DNA of 41,013 nt from the IMG/VR virus record IMGVR_UViG_3300046737_000067, positions 1 through 41,013 of that record; one strand, 5' to 3'. The notes under the pieces are model-generated. The model worked only from the letters and a program-made list of their open reading frames with translations. It was not told the origin of the DNA and searched no databases. The translations under genes were made by a program, and so were the position numbers. The DNA comes from a virus. This document shows positions 1-6,324 of this stretch, piece by piece; positions within the stretch are counted from its first letter, which is position 1; the number at the start of each line of letters is the position of its first letter.

Positions 1-127
1 TATAAACGACGATGTCCACATTCTGTGAAACGACAGGCCAAAAGGATAACGTCGCATTCGCGTCGGCCAGATTGGTTTGAAAGAAACTTTGGATCGGAAG
101 CGCGGACGACAGTCGCTTGATCGACAC
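1..127. repeat. Terminal direct repeat, left copy (circular contig overlap)
   Basis: Bases 1-127 are identical to 40887-41013. A gp4-like reading frame remains open and in phase when the two ends are joined, so the molecule was most likely assembled as a circle. A length of exactly 127 suggests an assembler k-mer overlap rather than a biological terminal redundancy (inference). Confidence 0.95.
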
Positions 128-466
128 CGCCGCATACGCATCCTGATCCATCTGCCCGATCGGCACTTCGACGGATGGTGACGACCCCGGAATGATGTAG
201 GTGAGCGAGTCGATCCACATCGGCCGCGCGGACATCGTCACCGTCGCGGCACTCGGCCCCAGCGTCACCGACAGCGTCCCGCTCGTCAGCGTGAACGTCG
301 TCCGCATCTGCAGCGACAGCGTGAGCCGGTCGGCGGCCCACGCATCGATCTGGTTCTGAAAGCGCAGCAGGACCGTCGCGCCCTGCTGCGCACTCATCGT
401 GTCGCCGGGCTCGAGTACGCCGAGTTCGATCAGCGCATCGGTCCCGATGCTGCGCACCGTCGCCAT
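1..466 (-). CDS. Head-closure / tail-accessory protein, P22 gp4-like (N-terminal part; continues through the junction)
   Basis: The frame opens with ATG at 466 and runs leftwards off the start of the window. Joined to 40886-40612 on the circle it gives a 246-residue protein ending in TAA. The N-terminus (MATVRSIGTDALIELGVLEPG, then an aligned QNQIDAWAADRL helix) has the helical layout of P22 gp4-type proteins, which bind under the portal and close the head after packaging. P22 gp4 is shorter (166 residues). It lies immediately after the 83-residue gene (TAA then ATG) and before the small virion genes at the other end, which suits a head-tail joining role. The assignment rests on fold-like features and on synteny with the portal, coat and gp10-like genes. 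Confidence 0.6.
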   Translation of the reverse strand, partial: MATVRSIGTDALIELGVLEPGDTMSAQQGATVLLRFQNQIDAWAADRLTLSLQMRTTFTLTSGTLSVTLGPSAATVTMSARPMWIDSLTYIIPGSSPSVEVPIGQMDQDAYAAVSIKRLSSALPIQSFFQTNLADANATLSFWPVVSQNVDIVVY

Positions 467-718
467 TTACCGCTTCCGCTTCGGTTCGGCGTCGGGCTCC
501 GGCAGCGTCTGGTCGACGTGGTCGCCGCCGCCTGGCAGCGCGTGGTCTGGCTTCGCCGGCGTGGCTGGCTCGGCGGGCAGTTGTTCGGCCGTCAGCCGCC
601 AGCCATCGCCCCGGCCCTTGTCTTCGTCGGCCTTGCTGTGGACCGTGACTTCGCGTCCGTCCGGCAACCACATCAGCTTCGGGTATTCCTGCACGTCCAC
701 CGTCTGTTCGTCAGCCAT
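467..718 (-). CDS. Small virion-region protein with a domain shared with its upstream neighbour
   Basis: An 83-residue acidic protein starts at ATG 718 and stops directly before the head-closure ATG. Residues 11-50 (EYPKLMW ... GREVTVHSKA ... GW RLTA) align with residues 69-105 of the 179-residue gene just upstream (PYPRLMW ... GEEITVDSQA ... GFILTA), so the two share a small beta-rich module. The C-terminal third is rich in Pro, Asp and Lys and looks disordered. Its function is not recognised. Its place between the coat cluster and the head-closure gene suggests a minor capsid or connector-region protein. Confidence 0.65.
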   Translation of the reverse strand: MADEQTVDVQEYPKLMWLPDGREVTVHSKADEDKGRGDGWRLTAEQLPAEPATPAKPDHALPGGGDHVDQTLPEPDAEPKRKR

Positions 719-1258
719 TTACGACTCCTTTCGCGGACGCCCTGGTCCCCGGCGCACGGGCTCCGCAGTCCCGTTCGCGGCAAGAAGCGCCGCCAGTTGC
801 GACTCCGGCAAGGCCGCCAGTTGCGCTTGCAGCGCCGCCTTGCGGTCCTGCTGCGCCGCCGCGAGCAGTAGTGCCCGGTCCTCCGGCGACAACTGCTCGA
901 GCGCCACGCGCATCGCGTCGAGCGGGTCCGGCGCCGGCAGGTCGGCTGGCGCCGTCAGAATGAACCCCTGCGCCGTCATCGTCTGTTCGGATGCCTGGCT
1001 GTCGACGGTGATCTCCTCGCCGCTCTCCAAGTGCCACATCAGCCGCGGATACGGCGTGGTGCGCGTCAGATCGCCGGCGTCCCGCGGCGGCTCGGCGCTC
1101 CAGACGAACGTCGGTCGCGGGTCATCCTTCGTCGGCAGCAGCCGCAGGTCGTGGAGTTGCCGCGAGCGGAACGGCGAGCGACCCGTCGTGTCGCTCAGCC
1201 CGTCGAGTTGCGCCTTGAGCGCCCGCAGTTGCTCCGGTGTGAAGGCCGTGATGTCCAT
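719..1258 (-). CDS. Hypothetical virion-region protein (179 aa) with C-terminal Ala/Gln-rich helices
   Basis: The frame starts at ATG 1258 and ends next to the following gene's ATG at 718. The N-terminus (MDITAFTPEQLRALKAQLDG) predicts a helix. The middle carries the YPRLMW/ITVDSQAS module shared with the 83-residue downstream protein. Residues 112-165 are Ala/Leu/Gln-rich helices that could form a coiled coil, and the tail (RRGPGRPRKES) is a basic AT-hook-like GRP stretch that could touch DNA. No family is recognised. Its position between head proteins and head closure argues for a structural or assembly role. Confidence 0.65.
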   Translation of the reverse strand: MDITAFTPEQLRALKAQLDGLSDTTGRSPFRSRQLHDLRLLPTKDDPRPTFVWSAEPPRDAGDLTRTTPYPRLMWHLESGEEITVDSQASEQTMTAQGFILTAPADLPAPDPLDAMRVALEQLSPEDRALLLAAAQQDRKAALQAQLAALPESQLAALLAANGTAEPVRRGPGRPRKES

Positions 1259-1267
1259 GGGCGTCCT

Positions 1268-1912
1268 TTAGATGGCCGCGATCGTGAGGCCCGAGGCGAG
1301 GTGATTGACCAGCAGGCCAATCGCCACGGTCGGATGGTTGTCGGCGGCGCCCGCCGAGCGCGCGTTCTTGAACTGGATCGTGAACGTGTTCACGGCGCCA
1401 ACCGCACCGGACATCGCGGACACCGACCCCGTGATGACGGCGTTGGCGGTCGCGCCCGCCGTCGCCCCCGCGCCGGTTTTCGCCCCGATCACTGCTTTCG
1501 CCGCCGCGCCGGCGACGCGCGAGATGCCGACGCAGTAGAGCGCCGAATCCGTCGAATCGCCGTCGCCCAGGGTGGACGACACTTTGACGAACACAGCCCC
1601 GCCCATGATCGCGTTGGGCACCGTCACGGTAAAGAAGTCCGTGACGGTGTTGTTGACCACGACATGGCTGCTGTAGATTTCCGAGCCCGCGCCGGCGGAC
1701 CCCGCCGCCCCGTTCGACTGCACCGTGCCGGTGATCGTCGGACTGGCGATCGTGGGCGCCGTGCCCCCGATCAGGCTGTTCGTGCCCGCCGCCGCCGCCG
1801 ACCCCCCAATGGTCGGCGCAGTGACGAAGTTGACTGCGCCCGTCAGACTGTAATCGCCTCCAGGCAGGAAGGCGCCGCCGGATTGCAGGCCCACCTTACG
1901 CCACCACCGCAT
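1268..1912 (-). CDS. Structural beta-rich virion protein (decoration or head-fibre type), 214 aa
   Basis: The sequence is rich in Gly, Ala, Thr, Ser and Val (for example GAVNFVTAPTIGGS and VTDFFTVTVPNAIMGGAVFVKV) with almost no charge. That pattern is common in phage surface or decoration proteins made of beta-sandwiches. ATG 1912 overlaps the upstream gene by 17 bases. A GTG at 1894, just after the upstream TAA, is an alternative start. It is the second gene after the first coat-proximal gene. Beyond a likely exposed structural role, its function is unknown. Confidence 0.6.
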   Translation of the reverse strand: MRWWRKVGLQSGGAFLPGGDYSLTGAVNFVTAPTIGGSAAAAGTNSLIGGTAPTIASPTITGTVQSNGAAGSAGAGSEIYSSHVVVNNTVTDFFTVTVPNAIMGGAVFVKVSSTLGDGDSTDSALYCVGISRVAGAAAKAVIGAKTGAGATAGATANAVITGSVSAMSGAVGAVNTFTIQFKNARSAGAADNHPTVAIGLLVNHLASGLTIAAI

Positions 1913-2480
1913 TGCCGCCGATGACGGCCCACGCGCCCGACTGCGCCTTGATGACCAGCGCGCTGCCGATGCCGGCGATGAAGGTCGCCACATCCATCGT
2001 CGCCGTGTTGCCGGTCAGCGTCAGGACATGCGCCGCCGCCGTCGTCGAGATGATCGTGATGGTGTTCTGCTGATCGACCGCCGGCGCCGCAATCGTCAGC
2101 GTCGCCGCCGTCGCCTTGGTGATGAAGAACAGCGTATCGGTCACGGGCACCGTGCCGACCCCGTTGGGTCCGGTCAGCGCCCCGTCGAGCCCGATGCTCT
2201 GCGAGACGACTTCCGTCTGCGGGTTGATACCCATGATGCCGACGAAATCGGACGCGAGGCCGAAGACGGCCGGCGCCAAGATGCCGTGCGGCGTCGCCGC
2301 CGAGCCGTTGTAGCCGGGCACGACGCCGATCGTCGGGGACAGCGACACATCGGTCACGCGCATGAGCTCGCCATCGACGCGCACCAGCATCTTGTTGGCG
2401 ATGCCGGTGGCTGAGGTCAGCTTGATCGTGCGGTCGTTGAGGGCTTTTGCGCTTGCTAATGTCGTGGAAACAAGAGCCAC
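1896..2480 (-). CDS. Head-associated structural protein (194 aa), possible capsid decoration protein
   Basis: The start is GTG 2480, with an AAGGAG ribosome site about nine bases upstream. The protein begins with ALVSTTLASAKALNDRTIKLTSATG and continues as alternating Val/Thr/Gly-rich strands (TLFFITKATAATLTIAAP, NTITIISTTAAAHVLTLTG). It follows the coat gene with only a GIY-YIG gene in between, the place where P22-type and related phages often carry a decoration or head-stabilising protein. The family was not identified with certainty. Confidence 0.6.
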   Translation of the reverse strand: MALVSTTLASAKALNDRTIKLTSATGIANKMLVRVDGELMRVTDVSLSPTIGVVPGYNGSAATPHGILAPAVFGLASDFVGIMGINPQTEVVSQSIGLDGALTGPNGVGTVPVTDTLFFITKATAATLTIAAPAVDQQNTITIISTTAAAHVLTLTGNTATMDVATFIAGIGSALVIKAQSGAWAVIGGNAVVA

Positions 2481-2539
2481 AGGTCACACTCCTTCAGTCG
2501 GGTAACGGGCACGTTCTCTCTATGCCCCACTGAACGCAG

Positions 2540-3175
2540 TTATAGATATCGAGCGGTGCCTTTTTGAAGGCGATACCGAGCCTGCATGCGCGTCAATCCG
2601 AGCGCATCGGCTGCTTCGCGAATAGTCGCAAACTGTTGACCATCAAATTCCACCGCTCGCGCGGCTGGACTCAACTTGCCAACATGAGAAGCGCGTAGGG
2701 CAGCACGATGCGCGTCCGTCGCATTAACACCCTTATTCCAAGCGACTCGGCCCTTGAGTTTTTCGACTCGCTTGGCTACCACATCGGGCGGTGTCGGAAT
2801 GCCTTTGTTCCATGCCGCATGACCTGGACGCCCGAGCGCTCGCGCGGCAATCTTAGCCCGCGTGCTCTCTGCGTGCTTGCAATCCGGCGTGCCCAATCCT
2901 CCACTGGCGCGGTTATACCCTGCTGGCATCATCGTGCCGAGTGCAGCAATCGTGGCGCGTTCCGCCGCGTAGAGTTCTGCGACGGTGCTAAATGTCGCCA
3001 ATATCGTCACCGTGAATGCGGGCCATCCATCCTCGCGAATGGCGTGCGAAAGCGGATGAGACAATCCTTGATTCGCTTGGCTCCGATGGTCGCCCATCCG
3101 CTGCGCCAGTGTGCGAGTCGTTGCGCCGACGTAAGACATGCCTGTTTTCGTGTTGGTCAATCGGTAGAGTGTCAT
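2540..3175 (-). CDS. GIY-YIG homing endonuclease (free-standing), with C-terminal DNA-binding repeats
   Basis: This 211-residue protein has an N-terminal GIY-YIG nuclease domain: LYRLTN at 3-8 and YVGATTR at 15-21 stand for the two signature strands, followed by the RMGDH helix with its basic residue and the AAERATIAALG glutamate helix. Downstream are repeated AWNKG-containing NUMOD-type segments and a C-terminal helix-turn-helix (ATIREAADALGLTRMQARYRL). The start at ATG 3175 is supported by a strong AGGAGG site five bases upstream. It sits just after the coat gene and is probably a selfish element cutting a nearby target in related phages. Confidence 0.88.
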   Translation of the reverse strand: MTLYRLTNTKTGMSYVGATTRTLAQRMGDHRSQANQGLSHPLSHAIREDGWPAFTVTILATFSTVAELYAAERATIAALGTMMPAGYNRASGGLGTPDCKHAESTRAKIAARALGRPGHAAWNKGIPTPPDVVAKRVEKLKGRVAWNKGVNATDAHRAALRASHVGKLSPAARAVEFDGQQFATIREAADALGLTRMQARYRLQKGTARYL

Positions 3176-3227
3176 CGGTCCTCCTGGAAGAGAACCGACT
3201 ATACCACTACGCTATTGCATTAACCAG

Positions 3228-4445
3228 CTACCCTGAAACTCGACACCCTAATTCCTGCCTCAATACTGCCGTTCCGTACAAAACGTCCAACCTTTGGATC
3301 CACTGGTCGGTGGTCGCCACATAGTCGCGAATCACGCGCAGCGACTTGCCCGACTTGCGCGACGCGGCGCGATACGCCTTGTCCGTCCCGCCCGGCAGCG
3401 GCAGGTCGACCATCGCGATCGTGCCGAAGTCCTTGTGCACGACCAGGTTCAGCGGCGTCTGTTTACCGGTGATGCTCGCGAAAGAGGCCGCCGGCGTGTC
3501 GTAGACGAAGATCGCCGTGCCGCTCGCCGGCAGGTTCGTGACGTTCTGCTGGTTGCTGCCAGGCCCGACAATCGCCGGCGCGATCGGGATCGTCATCGCC
3601 CCCGCGCTGTCGGTCGTTGTCGCGGTCACGACAAACTGCATCGGCTGGCCGGTGGACTGGAACGACTGCGGATTCACGCCGTTGACGGGCGTCGAGGTCG
3701 AGATGAAGGAGATGATGTCGCCGGCGTTCAGCGTCGTCGAGCTCCAGGACTGCGTGACGACGGTCGAGGCGCCGGAGGTCGGCACGCCGTTGGTCGTCGG
3801 CGTCCCACCGAGCGTCCCCACGGTCTGCACGAAGATGTTCTGGTCCATGTACCAGTCCATCCCCAGCGTCGAGCTCTTCGTCATCGAGCCGCTGTCATAC
3901 TGCGACGCGATTTCCTTCCCGTTGTGGAACAGCCCCTTGAGGTTGTCCATCAGCGTGAAGTCTGCGATCGGGTTGAGGAACGCGCAGCGCCCGTCGTCGT
4001 CCGGCGCGGCCATGTTGTCGAGTTTCACCTTCGCCAGGCCGTAGGTCGTGAGCGTCGTCGGCGTCGTGCCGGGCGTCCCGACCGAGTTGTTCAAGCCCTG
4101 CGCGAGGTTGCAGACGTCCTGGTCGATGAGGTTCGACAGGCGCACGATCTGCGGCTTGACGACCCGCGTGCGGTAGTTGTCGATGTCGAGCGTGAGGTTC
4201 TGTGAACTGACCTGCGTGTCGACGCCGCGCTGATAGGACAGCGTGAGCGGCACGAACGTCTCCGTGATCGCTTCAATCTGCGCGGCCTGCCCGAGCCGGC
4301 CGATGTAACGGGGCGGCTTGCGGATGCTCAGCGTCTGCCCCAGCACCGCGCCGCCAAACTGGAAGGCGTCCGAATATTCGGAATTGATGTTGATCAAGGC
4401 GGCGTCGGTGTTCTCAAGAACATCAAGCGCCTCAAACGTGATCAC
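3228..4445 (-). CDS. Major capsid (coat) protein, P22 coat-like
   Basis: This protein forms the icosahedral head shell. The pattern FGGAVLGQTLSIRKPPRYIGRLGQ, then VPLTLSYQRGVDTQVSS and LDIDNYRTRVVKPQIVRLSNLIDQDV, is typical of the P22 coat protein family in phages lacking tail sheaths. GTG 4445 gives 405 residues, but the in-frame codons just upstream read ANQFLTND. That matches the usual family N-terminus after Met, so the true protein probably begins about nine residues earlier, at 4472. The codon at the expected ATG there is ATC (4470-4472). It lies downstream of scaffold and portal, with a homing nuclease between scaffold and coat. See the finding on its start. Confidence 0.9.
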   Translation of the reverse strand: MITFEALDVLENTDAALININSEYSDAFQFGGAVLGQTLSIRKPPRYIGRLGQAAQIEAITETFVPLTLSYQRGVDTQVSSQNLTLDIDNYRTRVVKPQIVRLSNLIDQDVCNLAQGLNNSVGTPGTTPTTLTTYGLAKVKLDNMAAPDDDGRCAFLNPIADFTLMDNLKGLFHNGKEIASQYDSGSMTKSSTLGMDWYMDQNIFVQTVGTLGGTPTTNGVPTSGASTVVTQSWSSTTLNAGDIISFISTSTPVNGVNPQSFQSTGQPMQFVVTATTTDSAGAMTIPIAPAIVGPGSNQQNVTNLPASGTAIFVYDTPAASFASITGKQTPLNLVVHKDFGTIAMVDLPLPGGTDKAYRAASRKSGKSLRVIRDYVATTDQWIQRLDVLYGTAVLRQELGCRVSG

Positions 4446-4699
4446 ATCGTTGGTAAGGAATTGGTTCGCGATATAGCTACCCTAACGCTTTCGATTGCAC
4501 CACTGGTGCGCCCGATAACGATCCCTACCGGCTGATGAGGACCGTCGCGTTTCGAATAGCCCGATATGTCTGCGAGGCCGGACGGACGCAGACGACAGGG
4601 CCGAACTGTGATACCCGTGTTGCTCGTTACTGGCTTATGCGAGCAACACTAGAGTCGCGCACGTCATCATCGAGGCCAGATGGCGATGATGGCGCGCAA
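4446..4699 (-). promoter_or_regulatory. Structured untranslated leader of the coat gene
   Basis: A stretch of 254 bases lies between the GIY-YIG stop and the conventional coat start, in a genome where neighbours normally overlap. It holds three perfect inverted repeats: 10 bp at 4617-4626/4640-4649, 7 bp at 4568-4574/4587-4593, and 6 bp with a one-base centre at 4497-4509. The last 27 bases (4446-4472) look translated (IANQFLTND in frame). It may be a regulatory leader, an RNA-processing element or the remnant of an intron. No poly-T tract follows the stems on the minus strand, so simple intrinsic termination is unlikely. Confidence 0.55.
4617..4649 (-). repeat. Perfect 10-bp inverted repeat (hairpin) in the coat leader
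   Basis: GTGTTGCTCG at 4617-4626 pairs exactly with CGAGCAACAC at 4640-4649, leaving a 13-base loop. It lies about 50 bases after the GIY-YIG stop codon on the minus strand and has no U-run behind it. It could protect or separate transcripts, or be part of a larger RNA fold. Confidence 0.6.
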
Positions 4700-5305
4700 T
4701 TACGTCGCGTATCGTAAGGCGTAGGCGTGCCAGCGGTCAACCGTCCACGAGGTCCCGCGCTTCGCGGCCGCCATCTTCTCTTTTGTTTCCTGAGAGAATG
4801 TTTTTCCCCGTTGCGCGAGCGATGAGGCTGGACAGGGTTTCCGATTCGCCGCACCGATCTTCGCGCGATGCGCTGGCGACTTGGGGCGCCCCTTCTGGAA
4901 CGCCGACATCTTTCGCCGACTTTCCTCGCTTCGCTTGACGCGCTTGCCCATGTTCAACGCTTGCGCGGCTCGCATGTGCGCAATCGATTCAGGCGTGTGC
5001 TTGAACCCATCCGCAGGCCCAGAACCTGCGCGGCGGGCCGCATTGTAAAGCGCGTGATGCTCGTCAATGCGGCGCTGTTCAAGCGCAATCGCGTCAGATC
5101 GCGACAGGCATTGTTCCATCGTCCACGAAAACGCCGCGCAGCCGTATTTCTGCCAATCGGCCTGGAGTGCCACGTTGTCGTGTTCGCCGCGCCCGAGTGC
5201 GGACAGATGCTGTTGCCAGCGTTTCGCAACATTGAAACTGCTGCCGATGTATCGTCGTCCCGTGACGAGATTGAGAATCGTATAGACGCCCGCGTGCCGC
5301 GTCAT
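4700..5305 (-). CDS. GIY-YIG homing endonuclease between scaffold and coat genes
   Basis: This 201-residue protein has clear GIY-YIG signatures: GVYTILN at 6-12 and RRYIGSS at 17-23, the helix FNVAKRWQQHL with the catalytic-type arginine, and LEQRRIDEH carrying the metal-binding glutamate. The C-terminal half has SPAHRAKIGAANR and SQETKEKMAAAKRG, the lysine-rich NUMOD repeats that bind target DNA. The ATG overlaps the scaffold stop (ATGA), so it is translationally coupled to scaffold. It splits the usual scaffold-coat neighbourhood and is followed by the structured coat leader. It is not clearly paralogous to the other GIY-YIG gene beyond the nuclease fold. Confidence 0.88.
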   Translation of the reverse strand: MTRHAGVYTILNLVTGRRYIGSSFNVAKRWQQHLSALGRGEHDNVALQADWQKYGCAAFSWTMEQCLSRSDAIALEQRRIDEHHALYNAARRAGSGPADGFKHTPESIAHMRAAQALNMGKRVKRSEESRRKMSAFQKGRPKSPAHRAKIGAANRKPCPASSLAQRGKTFSQETKEKMAAAKRGTSWTVDRWHAYALRYAT

Positions 5306-6297
5306 CGCCGTCGCACCTTGACGCCACGCTCGGCCGCGCGTCGTTCTCGGTACCCACTCGCATCGAAGTCGTACGATTTGACGAGTTCAGCGGACGAAGG
5401 TGTAGTGGTTCGGCTGCCCGTGCCGACTGGTTGGAATGGGGCGGGCGGTGGCGGCGCGGGGTGGGCCGGGCTGTGGCCGTTCCCGTTCGGCACGAGCTTC
5501 GCGATTTCCGCCCCGAAGGCGATCGGGTCCGTCTGCTGTAAGCGCTTCGCGAGATCCCCATCCTTCAGGATGGCGTATTGAATGTGCGCCGACTGCGGGT
5601 GCTGGATGACATACGTCGCCCGCTGCATCGCTTCTTGCGGAGTCGGTCCTAACGGCACCAGCGCACCGGGCCCAGACGCAAGAAGGGTCTCGAAATCGGG
5701 ATAGAGCTGTTTCGCCGCCGCGCGGGACCGTTCGACCGTGCTGAAGAAGTCCTGGGCGGCCCGTTCGGCGGAGATCCGCGCGCCGATGCGGGTGTCGAGG
5801 TCGGAGGCGAGCCGTTGCTCGGTTTTCCAGTCCGCGAGGTCTTCGGTGAAGTCTTCGTAGGTCTGATAGGTCGTGCCGACGTGGTCGACGGACGGCTTCG
5901 GACGGGTAGGAGCAGGCGTCGCAGGTTGTGCCGGCGGCGCGGCCTGTGGCGCGGCCTGCTGCGGCGTCGGGGGCGGCGTCGGCTGTTGCGCCCGCGCTTC
6001 GAGCTCCGCGGCGCGTCGCTCAGCCGCCTCGGCCTTGGCGTTCGCCGCGTCGCGCTCTCGCGTCAGGTCCGCAAAGCGTTGCTGGCCGCGGGACCGCTTC
6101 GGCTCCGGCGACGCGGGCGACGCCCCCTCCGCAGGCTGGGCGACTGCGGTCCCAGACGGCGCCGCCTCGTCCGCCGGAGTCTCATACCGCTCGGTCAGCG
6201 CATCGAGCGCCTCCGGCGGCCCGCCGACACCCGTCAGGATGCGCCCGTCGATTTCGGTGCTGACCTGCGCGTCGGGGGCGGAAGTGGGCTCACCCAT
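5302..6297 (-). CDS. Scaffolding protein
   Basis: This 331-residue protein lies between portal and coat, the standard scaffold position in P22-like phages. It is charged and mostly helical: residues about 65-110 (RSRGQQRFADLTRERDAANAKAEAAERRAAELEAR) form a strong coiled coil, followed by a Pro/Ala/Gln-rich linker. A further helical region follows (DWKTEQRLASDLDTRIGARISAERAAQDFFSTVERS). The C-terminal end is short and basic (ERGVKVRRR), matching the basic helix-loop-helix that binds coat in P22 scaffold. It guides coat assembly and leaves before maturation. Start ATG 6297. Confidence 0.8.
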   Translation of the reverse strand: MGEPTSAPDAQVSTEIDGRILTGVGGPPEALDALTERYETPADEAAPSGTAVAQPAEGASPASPEPKRSRGQQRFADLTRERDAANAKAEAAERRAAELEARAQQPTPPPTPQQAAPQAAPPAQPATPAPTRPKPSVDHVGTTYQTYEDFTEDLADWKTEQRLASDLDTRIGARISAERAAQDFFSTVERSRAAAKQLYPDFETLLASGPGALVPLGPTPQEAMQRATYVIQHPQSAHIQYAILKDGDLAKRLQQTDPIAFGAEIAKLVPNGNGHSPAHPAPPPPAPFQPVGTGSRTTTPSSAELVKSYDFDASGYRERRAAERGVKVRRR

Positions 6298-6324
6298 GTA
6301 AACGTCCGGCAGTATACACCCGCA

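Noticed and set aside
4532-4539. CTGATGAG, the first conserved box of a hammerhead ribozyme, on the plus strand
   Set aside because: No proper stem II followed by GAAA, and no matching cleavage-site stem, was found downstream.
4446-5305. A complete group I intron carrying the GIY-YIG gene
   Set aside because: The nuclease ATG overlaps the scaffold stop, leaving no room for a 5' half, and I could not find the conserved P7/P3 core. Kept only as a possibility in the findings.
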